Shown here piece by piece: positions 1 through 7,738 of a DNA stretch of 25,402 nucleotides. A program made the translations under genes and the position numbers. The notes under the pieces were generated by a model that was not told the origin of the DNA, did no database searches, and saw only the letters and a program-made list of their open reading frames with translations. Position 1 is the first letter of the stretch. Each line of letters begins with the position of its first letter. The stretch is from a virus: the IMG/VR virus record IMGVR_UViG_3300043015_000405, positions 1 through 25,402 of that record; one strand, written 5' to 3'.

Positions 1-29
1 AAACACAGGCGAGATAGCATCGGCGGGAT

Positions 30-37
30 GATAAATA
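30..37 (+). promoter_or_regulatory. T4-type late promoter for tail tube gene
   Basis: The octamer GATAAATA matches the T4 late promoter consensus TATAAATA (recognised by gp55 with gp33 and the gp45 clamp) except for the first base. By T4 spacing, +1 falls near position 43. That leaves a short leader with an AGGAG ribosome binding site at 47-51, eight bases before the tail tube ATG. The same GATAAATA spelling recurs in this window at 758, 6618, 7147, 10116 and 12680. Confidence 0.75.
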
Positions 38-59
38 CTATTAACTAGGAGCAAATTAA

Positions 60-686
60 ATGGCAATCTCATCATTATCAAAAATAACAGTTCCACTAGC
101 AAGCGGCGATAGTGCTGCTAGCCAGGGTCTGTTGATGCCGAAGCTCCAGTACCGCTTTAGAGTGTCGCTGGAAAACTTTGGTGTATCAACACCGACAACG
201 GAACTTACGAAACAAGTTGTAGATGTAACTAGACCAACAGTTGCATTTGAACCAATGGAGATTCATGCGTATAACTCGAAAGCATACTTAGCTGGAAAGC
301 ATACATGGAATCCAATTACACTTAACTTACGTGAAGATGTAAACAATGCAGTTCAAAAACTAGTTGGCGAACAATTACAGAAACAGTTTGATTTCATGGA
401 ACAATCAAGCCCAGTATCAGGACAAGATTACAAGTTTACTACACGTATTGAAATACTAGACGGTGGTAACGGTGTATATACTCCAAATGTTTTAGAAACA
501 TTTGAACTATATGGTTGTTTTATTACCAATGCTAATTATAACACTTTAGCATATCAAAACAATGAACCAGTTACTGTTACTTTAGAAATGCAGTACGACA
601 ATGCAATTCAAACAGATGCAGAAGGCGGCATTGGTGTAAGCGTACCACGCGGTACAGGTTCGCTTATCACTGGCGGTGGATCTTAA
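60..686 (+). CDS. 19: Tail tube protein, gp19-like
   Basis: This is the major subunit of the inner tail tube of a contractile tail, which polymerises inside the sheath from the baseplate. The 208-residue product shows the gp19 pattern: an N-terminal strand region around residues 27-45 (PKLQYRFRVSL), a central VTRPTVAFEPMEIHAYNSK segment, and a C-terminal FELYGCFITNANYNTL plus VTVTLEMQYD segment typical of this family. It is longer than T4 gp19 (163 residues), mostly through N- and C-terminal extensions; the end is Gly-rich. The ATG at 60 is set by AGGAG at 47-51. A late promoter precedes it and a strong terminator follows, so it can be a single-gene late unit, as suits a highly expressed virion protein. 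The identification rests on recognised family sequence. Confidence 0.9.
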   Translation: MAISSLSKITVPLASGDSAASQGLLMPKLQYRFRVSLENFGVSTPTTELTKQVVDVTRPTVAFEPMEIHAYNSKAYLAGKHTWNPITLNLREDVNNAVQKLVGEQLQKQFDFMEQSSPVSGQDYKFTTRIEILDGGNGVYTPNVLETFELYGCFITNANYNTLAYQNNEPVTVTLEMQYDNAIQTDAEGGIGVSVPRGTGSLITGGGS

Positions 687-707
687 TATTTTTTAAGACA
701 ATTAGAG

Positions 708-734
708 AAGGGGGCTTTATGTCCCCTTTTTTAT
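708..734 (+). terminator. Rho-independent terminator after tail tube gene
   Basis: An eight-base stem AAGGGGGC pairs with GTCCCCTT (one G-T pair) around a five-base TTTAT loop and runs directly into a T-rich tract. It lies 22 bases after the tail tube stop codon and separates the highly expressed tail tube unit from the next late promoter at 758. Confidence 0.9.
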
Positions 735-757
735 TATCTGCGCACATTACTAATATA

Positions 758-765
758 GATAAATA
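758..765 (+). promoter_or_regulatory. T4-type late promoter, five bases before ATG
   Basis: GATAAATA lies downstream of a terminator and five bases before the ATG at 771. In T4 the octamer occupies -13 to -6, so +1 would be the A of the ATG. No Shine-Dalgarno sequence lies between promoter and start. This predicts a leaderless transcript. Confidence 0.7.
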
Positions 766-770
766 TTAGT

Positions 771-1994
771 ATGGCAAGTAGAGCATATTCAGACAATCTA
801 AATTCGAAGCAAGATGGTGTCACTTTACGTGATTATAATCATGCCAGTCGATTATTTTTAAATAATAATTTAAAATTTGCACCTAAAACAAGATTCTTAT
901 ATCATTGTTTTTTTGCTTTAGATCCATCAGTAGGTAATGTGTTAAGATCTTTAACACAGAAATATACAACTGAAATTGGAATGCTAGTTAAAACAGCAGA
1001 CTTACCTCGCTACACAGCACAAGTAGAAACAAGAAATAAGTACAATAGGAAAAAAAATATACAGACACAAATTCAATATGATCCTATTACAATTACTTTT
1101 CATGACGATAATCATGGAATAACCAGTGCATTATTAGAAGCCTACTACCGTTTTTATTATGCAGACGCCTGGCATGGAGATCAACCAGGAGCATATAGTA
1201 AGTTAGATGGCGATAACACATTTAAAGGTTCTGCTAGACATCAGTTTAGATATGGCTTAGATAATAATATTAGTGTTCCATTTTTTAGGAATATACAATT
1301 AAGTCAATTATCAAGATCTCAATTTACTACATACACCTTAGTAAATCCGATTATTACTAACTGGCAACATGACAATCTTGATAGTAGTGATAATTCATTT
1401 ATGCAAAATACAATTACAATTCAATACGAAGCTGTACATTATGATAGAGGTACTGTTACTATTGGCGACGATGGCGAACCAACAGGATTTGGATCTGTGC
1501 ATTACGATAGTAGACCTAGTATATTAGCAATAGATAAAGATAATACAGATACAAGTGGAACAGATCTTATAGCACAAGACAACAGAAATTATAATAATAC
1601 ACAACCAGAAGACTTCGACCAAAATCAAACATCATTATCTAATATTCCAACTAACCCTAATTTTAGTTTAACAAATTTAGTTTCTAAATCACCTATTGTA
1701 GGAGGATTATCAAATTATAATTTTCCTAAAAATCAAGGAACTGGAGGCATACAAAATATAGCATCTGCACAAGCAGTATCTGTAACTAATTCTTCAAGTT
1801 CTACCACACTCAACAGATTAGACTTACAAAATAATCCTGCTGAGTTAGATAACTTAGCAAAACAACAATTTAAAAATGATTTCTTAGCGGACGGTGGTTC
1901 CGGTGGGACTAATGGTATTTCGATTGCATGGTCGTCTTTATCAGAAACACAACGAGAATCGTATAGAAGACAAGTATTGGAAAATGCAGTATGA
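771..1994 (+). CDS. Tail-tube-fold virion protein (gp19/gp48/gp54-like)
   Basis: The 407-residue protein is probably a structural tail component with a tail-tube-type beta domain in roughly residues 35-235. It resembles the adjacent tail tube protein in layout: a KTRFLYHCFFAL opening strand, VKTADLPRY, YDPITITFHDD, then FTTYTLVNPIITNWQH and NTITIQYEAVHY near the domain end, the counterparts of the FELYGCFITNANY and VTVTLEMQYD segments of gp19. In T4 the proteins that share this fold and have similar size are the baseplate tube initiator gp54 and tube cap gp48, so either role is possible. The C-terminal third is Asn/Ser/Thr-rich and low in complexity. It follows its own late promoter with no leader and overlaps the next gene by four bases. 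The exact T4 equivalent is not settled by sequence alone. Confidence 0.65.
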   Translation: MASRAYSDNLNSKQDGVTLRDYNHASRLFLNNNLKFAPKTRFLYHCFFALDPSVGNVLRSLTQKYTTEIGMLVKTADLPRYTAQVETRNKYNRKKNIQTQIQYDPITITFHDDNHGITSALLEAYYRFYYADAWHGDQPGAYSKLDGDNTFKGSARHQFRYGLDNNISVPFFRNIQLSQLSRSQFTTYTLVNPIITNWQHDNLDSSDNSFMQNTITIQYEAVHYDRGTVTIGDDGEPTGFGSVHYDSRPSILAIDKDNTDTSGTDLIAQDNRNYNNTQPEDFDQNQTSLSNIPTNPNFSLTNLVSKSPIVGGLSNYNFPKNQGTGGIQNIASAQAVSVTNSSSSTTLNRLDLQNNPAELDNLAKQQFKNDFLADGGSGGTNGISIAWSSLSETQRESYRRQVLENAV

Positions 1995-2458
1995 GCGGGT
2001 TACCTATAAAAAATATATCAAAAAGATCAGATAGAGATATACAGTTATATTTCGACACTTATTTTACGTCTAATATAAATTTTAATGATAATGAGTATAC
2101 AGCAGTAGAAGGATTTTTTACAAGTAGAGGTTTTGACAAAACAGCAGCAAAGGCTGTTAGTATTACATTATTAAATCAAGCAAAAACAGACGGAATAAAA
2201 GTTTTTAGTTTATTAGATACATTAAAAGGTATAGATAATGCCCAGTTAACCTATGTAGTTGCTGAAGTACTTAATTATAATAGAAAAAGGACAAGTGTTG
2301 TAGGATTTAAAAAAGAAAAAACAACTTCTAAATTTGAATCAAGAAATATTATTGAAGGTACTCCTGCGCCTATAGTTATAAATATTGGTAGTTCGAAAAA
2401 CTTTAGTAGCACTGGATTTACATTTGATTCAGATACAATTACCTGGGACGGAGAATAA
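1991..2458 (+). CDS. Conserved tail-module protein of unknown function
   Basis: The 155-residue protein has an N-terminal mostly helical part with a distinctive segment at about residues 38-105 (VEGFFTSRGFDKTAAKAV, then LLDTLKGIDNAQLTYVVAEVLN). A Ser/Thr-rich tail rich in predicted beta structure follows. This pattern looks familiar from tail modules of marine T4-like phages, but I cannot assign a T4 gene number. The start overlaps the previous stop (ATGA), with no clear ribosome binding site, so it is probably translated by coupling. Position between a tube-like protein and a fibre-like protein suggests a baseplate or tail assembly role. There is no signal peptide or membrane segment. Confidence 0.6.
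   Translation: MSGLPIKNISKRSDRDIQLYFDTYFTSNINFNDNEYTAVEGFFTSRGFDKTAAKAVSITLLNQAKTDGIKVFSLLDTLKGIDNAQLTYVVAEVLNYNRKRTSVVGFKKEKTTSKFESRNIIEGTPAPIVINIGSSKNFSSTGFTFDSDTITWDGE
2377..2384 (+). promoter_or_regulatory. Possible internal late promoter before fibre gene
   Basis: A perfect TATAAATA lies inside the end of the preceding reading frame, 77 bases before the fibre-like gene's ATG at 2462; T4 spacing puts +1 near 2390. The match equals the T4 consensus, but AT-rich coding sequence can produce it by chance, so this is tentative. Confidence 0.35.
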
Positions 2459-2461
2459 TAA

Positions 2462-4102
2462 ATGGCCAAACAAATTTTAAATACAGGGTTACAACCAAAT
2501 GATGGTTCTGGTGACGGTTTAAGAACAGGTGGCGAAAAAATAAACAGTAACTTTAATGAAGTTTACAGTTTATTAGGTGACGGAACTAATTTACTTTCAA
2601 ACGATATTGATTTTGGTCCTAACAAACTTTTACACAGTAATAGTGTTACAAATGTAGGCGGCTTACAAGATATAAACGTTAATACATATAATGGATTAGT
2701 TGTGCTTGTTCAAGATACTGGCGCATTATATTATGCTCACTCAGGTAGATGGTTTAAATTGTTAGCAGACAATTCTGCTAACAATGTTGTAAATTATCAA
2801 GATAACCTAAAAACTGTATCCTATACAGGTGATTATAATGATCTACAAAATAGACCATCTGTACCAACAGACTTAACTGATCTATCAGGTATAGTAGATG
2901 GTAATGCAGGTCAAGCATTGATTACAGACGGTACTGGTAACTTTACGTTTAGAGATATCACTGCTTCTACAATCGAATTTGGTAACATTACAAATAAACC
3001 AACAACGATTGCTGGGTATGGAATACAAGATGCGTTTGATGGAGACTACGCTAATCTTTCAAACAAACCTGCAATATTTTCAGGAGACTACAGCGACCTA
3101 GAAAATGCACCTACAATACCAGTTGATTTAAGCGATTTAACTGATAATACAAGTTTATTGTTTGATGGAGAATATCTAAGTTTAACTGGAAGACCAACTA
3201 TTCCTTCTGATATAAATCAATTAAATGATACGCAGGGATTGTTATTTGGTGGAAGTTATGCAGATTTAACAAATAAGCCTACATCATTTAGTGGATTAAC
3301 AGCATTATCGATGGGACTAGGAATTAGCGTTGACGAATTTTCAAATGATGCAAGTTTAGCAGATGCAAGTACAACAACATTACCTACAGAATTTGCTGTA
3401 AAAAGCTACATTGATAATAGAGTATTAGATGCAGGAATAGGTCTTACAGATTTAGGAGTAGTTGTTAATAGTGTAGGCACTGCCGATTTGAGCTATAACA
3501 ACATTAGTGGCATTTTTACTTATACTCCACCTGATTTAAGTTCTTACCTTACTAGTGTTGCATTTGCAGACTTAACATCTACCCCAACTACATTAGCAGG
3601 TTATGGTATTACTGATTCTCCTACAACCATTACAGATCTAGGAATAAGTGACGGTACTGTCGGTCAAGTACTTACTACTAATGGCGCTGGATCATTTACA
3701 TTCCAAGATCCTGGAGATCAAATTGGAAACTTTACTCTAGCTGCAAGTGTTATTGATACAGACGACTCGAGTGCAATAACAATAACACCAGCCGTAGTAA
3801 TGAGTAGTGATCTAACTGTTCAAAATGATATAATTGTAAATAATGACTTAAGAGTTAATGGAGACATAGTTACAGGAGCAATAGGTGATCCAGAAATTGT
3901 TTCTGAAAGTGATATATTATTAACTGCTGCAACTAGGGTAACAGTTACTCAAAGTCCGTTTAAACTTGCAAGTTTTACTGATGCCGAACGTGACGCACTT
4001 ACAGCTGAAAACGGAGATATGATTTATAACACAACAAACAACCGCCCTGAGATGTATGTCAATGGGGCATGGAAGATTGTTGATACAAGTCCAATAGTTT
4101 AA
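2462..4102 (+). CDS. Tail-fibre-like structural protein with repeats
   Basis: The 546-residue protein is probably a trimeric fibre or baseplate-decorating virion protein. The N-terminus (QPNDGSGDGLRTGGEKINSN and the following NFNEVYSLLG) looks like an attachment segment seen in marine phage structural proteins. Residues 123-275 carry about four repeats of the form GDYxDLxNxPTIPxDLxDL, and two GYGIxD turns typical of phage fibre repeats occur near 185 and in the 355-385 region. The last 45 residues (ENGDMIYNTTNNRPEMYVNG) form an end domain common in fibres. GGAG at 2450-2453 positions the ATG at 2462. It sits directly before a protease gene, and receptor binding or surface attachment is the likely role. 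Which T4 fibre it replaces is not clear. Confidence 0.75.
   Translation: MAKQILNTGLQPNDGSGDGLRTGGEKINSNFNEVYSLLGDGTNLLSNDIDFGPNKLLHSNSVTNVGGLQDINVNTYNGLVVLVQDTGALYYAHSGRWFKLLADNSANNVVNYQDNLKTVSYTGDYNDLQNRPSVPTDLTDLSGIVDGNAGQALITDGTGNFTFRDITASTIEFGNITNKPTTIAGYGIQDAFDGDYANLSNKPAIFSGDYSDLENAPTIPVDLSDLTDNTSLLFDGEYLSLTGRPTIPSDINQLNDTQGLLFGGSYADLTNKPTSFSGLTALSMGLGISVDEFSNDASLADASTTTLPTEFAVKSYIDNRVLDAGIGLTDLGVVVNSVGTADLSYNNISGIFTYTPPDLSSYLTSVAFADLTSTPTTLAGYGITDSPTTITDLGISDGTVGQVLTTNGAGSFTFQDPGDQIGNFTLAASVIDTDDSSAITITPAVVMSSDLTVQNDIIVNNDLRVNGDIVTGAIGDPEIVSESDILLTAATRVTVTQSPFKLASFTDAERDALTAENGDMIYNTTNNRPEMYVNGAWKIVDTSPIV
2828..3286 (+). repeat. Coding repeats of a fibre shaft
   Basis: The encoded residues 123-275 contain degenerate units with a Gly-Asp/Ser-Tyr-x-Asp-Leu-x-Asn-x-Pro core (GDYNDLQNRP, GDYANLSNKP, GDYSDLENAP, GEYLSLTGRP, GSYADLTNKP), often followed by a xIPxDLxDL segment. 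Repeat length is irregular and the DNA is diverged, so this is an old protein repeat rather than a recent tandem duplication. Confidence 0.8.
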
Positions 4103-4110
4103 GGTGATAC

Positions 4111-6183
4111 ATGAGCGAAAAATATTATACACTTGCAACACACTCAGCTGAGCTGTTTGATGAAGTACACGATGCATTAGTAGACGGCAGCTGGTTAGGT
4201 AGAAATGTTTCTTGTGAAGACCATAAAGATCATAGTCCTACAAGAGGTGAGTTTTTATTAACAGACGAAGAAGCTGCCACGGTAGGCGAAGATGCAAGAA
4301 TACATTTTATAAATTTAACGCCTGCAAGATATCCTGAAATTTTTAATGCAACTGATGACGACTTAAGATTAGATATTAACGCTGAAAATTATTCTCGTTA
4401 TGGACAAACAGTTAAAAACTGGCAATTCTGGGCAAATAATGGTGCTATACTAGGATCTTTTACTGAAGACGGATCAGCAGACGTAAGCCGTGCAAGCAAT
4501 CAATTGATACGTTGTAAACAAAAAAGAAATCCTTGGATAAGCGGTGGTTTAAATAATTTTGATTATATTGATAGGGATCCTGTACAACAAGGTGCAGGAG
4601 AACATGTTGATGTAATATGTATGGACAACGGTACTTGGATAGGACACGTTGAATTTATTAATCCAAATAGAGTAAATTTTGATGCAGGCACACCATTGAA
4701 TCCAACTGACTATGTGGGCGGGAATGTATTACCAGGTAATGGATACTGCGATGTATTAGATGTTGTATTAGATGGCCCATACTATATAGATCCAGACTGG
4801 TTTGATGCTGACCCTGACAACAGATTAGAAACACGTTGGGACGGTACTATTGTGCCTGTTGAAAGTGTTGCAAGAACTTGGTGGGGAAATAGCAGTGAAC
4901 GTTCTGCGGCTTTTTCAAGCATTGGTACTGTAACTGTAAGTAGTAGTTATACTAGGGCAGGCGTTCACGGATCTAACACAGCATACCCTTCAACTGCCAC
5001 AGCAGATCATGGAACACAGTGTGGTAGTTTAATATTCGGAAGAACACATGGCTGGGCATATAATTGTAATAAATGGCATTTAAATCTTTACGGTTCAGGA
5101 AGTGCAGGCAGTATAGAAAGAGGGTTTGATCTATGTAAATTATTTCATCAATATAAACCTGTGAATCCGTTATATGGCACACAAGATCCAACTATAGGAT
5201 CAAACAGTTGGGGATATAGAGCAGGAAAAGTAGCAAGTCATTATTTCTTTCAAAGTGCCACTGGTACTACTTACTCCGGAGTAAATGATGAACCAGAGTT
5301 TATGAAATACATGGGATTGGACGGAGATACTTTTCTAGGCACTCGACGTTGGAAATCAGAAATGTATGACAACTCTATGACACAGGCAGGTAAAGAACTT
5401 GTGGATAGTGGATTTATCTTTGTAGCAGCAGCAGGTAATTCTGGACAAATGCAGGTCGATCCAGACGATCCAAATTATGATAATCATATTGGCGATGCTG
5501 TTGACGAAGGCATATATGAAAATTCATTTAGTGAATTTGGCTACTCTGTTACTGGAACTACAAATAGACGAGGATTTCCACAACACCTAGGCAAAACAGA
5601 AATTCAAACTAGCCAAGGAAATACTACTGTAAAATTTCCTGTAATCAATATCGGTGCATTAGATGATGCATTTGGTAGTGGAAAGGAACGTAAAGTTAAT
5701 TACAGCGATACAGGCAATGCTATTGATTTATATGCACCTGCAGATGGTACGTTAGCTGCAACAGTAGGAACATACGGCACAGATGTTGCACGTTATGATG
5801 ATAGTTATACTGGGCTATCAACATCAAGTGATTGTAGAGATACACGGTTTAGCGGAACTTCAGCAGCCTGTCCTGTAGCAGCAGGTTTTTTAGCTACAGT
5901 GTTACAATATAACAGAGGCTGGAATTATAATGATATACGCAACTGGATACAAAACAATGTAGAGATCCAAGATAGTGCAGACTTTTATGATGATACTAGA
6001 GGCACTACAGCAGAAGGCACAGAATGGAGCGATCGTAATAGATTACAAGGCGGTGATGCTAGAGTTGCATATCTAGCTGCTTATCCGATTACAACGCCTC
6101 ATCCTAGTTCCGCTATAAAGAAGCGCATATTAAAAGGACCATTAAACATATCAGGCGGCTTAACAATTAGGTTTAGGAAATGA
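4111..6183 (+). CDS. Subtilisin-family (S8) serine protease, virion module
   Basis: The 690-residue protein has the full S8 catalytic set: Asp172 in DVICMDNGTW, His300 in ADHGTQCG, the oxyanion-hole Asn443 in AAAGNSG, and Ser584 in SGTSAACPVAAG. A SNSWGY segment near 364-369 matches the usual substrate-binding strand. The first about 160 residues are an N-terminal domain I do not recognise. The Asp-to-His gap (128 residues) is much longer than in subtilisin (32), so a large insertion is present. No signal peptide is visible, so it is not an exported host-type enzyme. The C-terminus ends in a basic segment around KKRILKGPLNISGGL. It lies between a fibre-like gene and gp4, in the late direction, suggesting a virion component that cleaves host surface or phage proteins. 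This is distinct from the gp21 prohead protease family. AAGGTGA at 4101 sets the start. Confidence 0.9.
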   Translation: MSEKYYTLATHSAELFDEVHDALVDGSWLGRNVSCEDHKDHSPTRGEFLLTDEEAATVGEDARIHFINLTPARYPEIFNATDDDLRLDINAENYSRYGQTVKNWQFWANNGAILGSFTEDGSADVSRASNQLIRCKQKRNPWISGGLNNFDYIDRDPVQQGAGEHVDVICMDNGTWIGHVEFINPNRVNFDAGTPLNPTDYVGGNVLPGNGYCDVLDVVLDGPYYIDPDWFDADPDNRLETRWDGTIVPVESVARTWWGNSSERSAAFSSIGTVTVSSSYTRAGVHGSNTAYPSTATADHGTQCGSLIFGRTHGWAYNCNKWHLNLYGSGSAGSIERGFDLCKLFHQYKPVNPLYGTQDPTIGSNSWGYRAGKVASHYFFQSATGTTYSGVNDEPEFMKYMGLDGDTFLGTRRWKSEMYDNSMTQAGKELVDSGFIFVAAAGNSGQMQVDPDDPNYDNHIGDAVDEGIYENSFSEFGYSVTGTTNRRGFPQHLGKTEIQTSQGNTTVKFPVINIGALDDAFGSGKERKVNYSDTGNAIDLYAPADGTLAATVGTYGTDVARYDDSYTGLSTSSDCRDTRFSGTSAACPVAAGFLATVLQYNRGWNYNDIRNWIQNNVEIQDSADFYDDTRGTTAEGTEWSDRNRLQGGDARVAYLAAYPITTPHPSSAIKKRILKGPLNISGGLTIRFRK

Positions 6184-6184
6184 T

Positions 6185-6622
6185 ATGCCTAGATTTGCCC
6201 AAGGTAAATTTAATCTAAAAAACCCTGACAAATATGTAGGTACTAAAACGCCTACATATAGATCAAGTTGGGAATTTGCTTTTATGAAATTTTGTGACGA
6301 ACATGCAAGTGTTACACAATGGGCAAGTGAAGCAATACAAATTCCGTATAGAAATCCATTAACAGGAAAGTATACAATTTACGTTCCTGACTTTTTTATT
6401 GCTTACGGCGACAAAGGTGGCAAACAACGTGTTGAACTAATTGAAGTTAAACCTGCAAATCAGGCTATTAGAGAAAAAACAGGACGCAGTCGAGCTAACC
6501 AAGCACATTGGATAATAAATCAGGCTAAATGGGAAGCTGCAAGAGCTTGGTGCAAGCAGAAGGGTTTATTCTTTCGTATTGTTACCGAGGATGATATTTT
6601 TCATACAGGAAAAAGAAGATAA
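6185..6622 (+). CDS. 4: Head completion nuclease, gp4-like
   Basis: The 145-residue protein matches the T4 gp4 (gp50/65) head-completion family, small PD-(D/E)xK nucleases related to the TnsA N-terminal domain that finish the packaged head before tail joining. Visible catalytic elements are Glu30 in YRSSWEFAF, Pro68-Asp69 in YVPDFF, and Glu87-x-Lys89 in LIEVKP. The basic C-terminal part (RSRANQAHWIINQAKWEAAR) fits DNA contact. AGGA at 6175-6178 precedes the ATG by six bases. The stop codon is embedded in the late promoter for the next gene. Confidence 0.9.
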   Translation: MPRFAQGKFNLKNPDKYVGTKTPTYRSSWEFAFMKFCDEHASVTQWASEAIQIPYRNPLTGKYTIYVPDFFIAYGDKGGKQRVELIEVKPANQAIREKTGRSRANQAHWIINQAKWEAARAWCKQKGLFFRIVTEDDIFHTGKRR

Positions 6623-6625
6623 ATA
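6618..6625 (+). promoter_or_regulatory. T4-type late promoter for gp16
   Basis: GATAAATA overlaps the gp4 stop codon (TAA at 6620-6622). T4 spacing puts +1 near 6631, giving a leader of about 20 bases to the small terminase start at 6652. Confidence 0.7.
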
Positions 6626-6651
6626 ATAGTAGCATATAATGGATAACTCCT

Positions 6652-7155
6652 ATGACTAAAAAATTAGAAGAATTACTAAACTTGCCAGAAAATCAAGACA
6701 TTCTTGATAAAGCACAAGAACAAGAAAATGAACAAAAAAGTCACGAACTAGAGAGACAGCAAGAAACTATGCGTGACATTGCTGAATTTGATAAAATAGC
6801 AAGTGCATTACCTGCTGTAAAAGGTCTAGGGGATAAAGCAGATAGCGAATTAGAAGATATTGCACAACGTGCTTTATCAGCATACGAAGACTTAATGGAC
6901 TTAGGTATGAATGTAGAAAGTCGTTATAGTGGCAGAGTGTTTGAAGTTGCAGGTAGTATGTTAAAAACTGGTTTAGATGCAAAAACTGCTAAATTAGATA
7001 AAAAATTAAAAATGATCGAGCTACAACTTAAAAAAGAGAAAATGGATAAAGATGCAGGTGCAGGTGATGACGGCATGATAAATGGCGAAGGATATGTAGT
7101 CACTGACCGTAATAGTCTGTTAGAACGTCTAAAAGGCTTGGATAAAGATAAATAA
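6652..7155 (+). CDS. 16: Terminase small subunit, gp16-like
   Basis: The 167-residue protein matches the T4 gp16 family in size (T4 gp16 is 164 residues) and in sequence. It has a Gln/Glu-rich N-terminal helix (residues 15-45), a central conserved SAYEDLMDLGMNVESRYSGR segment at about 76-95 followed by a helical KTAKLDKKLKMIELQLKKEK coiled-coil-like stretch. It forms a ring that regulates the gp17 packaging motor and recognises DNA for initiation. A late promoter precedes it and another overlaps its stop codon. In T4 genes 16 and 17 are adjacent; here two extra genes and a terminator separate them. Confidence 0.88.
   Translation: MTKKLEELLNLPENQDILDKAQEQENEQKSHELERQQETMRDIAEFDKIASALPAVKGLGDKADSELEDIAQRALSAYEDLMDLGMNVESRYSGRVFEVAGSMLKTGLDAKTAKLDKKLKMIELQLKKEKMDKDAGAGDDGMINGEGYVVTDRNSLLERLKGLDKDK
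7147..7154 (+). promoter_or_regulatory. T4-type late promoter overlapping gp16 stop
   Basis: GATAAATA spans the last codons and TAA stop of gp16. Predicted +1 is near 7160, leaving a short leader to the ATG at 7176. The spelling is identical to the late promoters at 30, 758, 6618 and 10116. Confidence 0.7.
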
Positions 7156-7175
7156 CATATAACGGGATAACAAAA

Positions 7176-7733
7176 ATGCGCACATTTAATGAAATATTAA
7201 CAGAATCAAAGAAGACATATAATTTTATTATACGAGTTGCAGGAGATCTGCCAGAAGGTTGCGCAGATACCTTAAAAGTCAACTTAGAAAAATTTGATCT
7301 TATTAGTTTAACAGGTCCAAAACGTACTCCTATTGCGGAAAAGCCAATGGATTTCCCACAATTACAAAATATGGAAGTACATCACTTTGAGGCAGAAGTA
7401 GGTTATCCAACAGTTGCACATGTTTTAGAACATTATCTTTCAGACTGCTGTGGTATTGATCATACACATATTATTGTAAGAGTACCAGGAGAACCTGTAG
7501 AATTAGATCAATCTAAACCAGAAGACAATGCATACGAACCAATGCTAACACAAGAAGATATGGGCGGCGAAAGCGCACAGGAATCAGTTGGCGGAAACAG
7601 AGTAATGGATTTATTAAAAGAATTAGAAACAGCTCGTAAAGAAAACACAAACAGTCCAATAGCAGGAATAGAAGCAGGCGATTCTAAAGACATAAACAAC
7701 ACAGAAAACAGCACAAGTGCTGTAGGGAGTTAA
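7176..7733 (+). CDS. Putative encapsidated protein with capsid-targeting N-terminus
   Basis: The function of this 185-residue protein is not recognised. The N-terminus MRTFNEILTES closely resembles the T4 capsid-targeting sequence (MKTYQEFIAEA in IPIII), including a Leu-x-Glu site after which the gp21 prohead protease would cut (LTE then S). Residues 15-110 form a compact domain with the segments TYNFIIRVAGDLPEGC, HHFEAEVGYPTVAHVL and CCGIDHTHIIVRVPGEP. The remainder is acidic, Asn/Ser/Glu-rich and probably disordered. A late promoter lies just upstream, and the gene sits between the two terminase genes. The inference is a protein packed in the prohead core; an alternative is a small head-assembly factor. 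Confidence 0.6.
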   Translation: MRTFNEILTESKKTYNFIIRVAGDLPEGCADTLKVNLEKFDLISLTGPKRTPIAEKPMDFPQLQNMEVHHFEAEVGYPTVAHVLEHYLSDCCGIDHTHIIVRVPGEPVELDQSKPEDNAYEPMLTQEDMGGESAQESVGGNRVMDLLKELETARKENTNSPIAGIEAGDSKDINNTENSTSAVGS

Positions 7734-7738
7734 TTGAT

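Noticed and set aside
2828-3286. Possible CRISPR or tandem DNA repeat
   Set aside because: Repetition is at protein level with variable spacing and diverged DNA, lies inside one reading frame, and shows no constant direct repeat with unique spacers.
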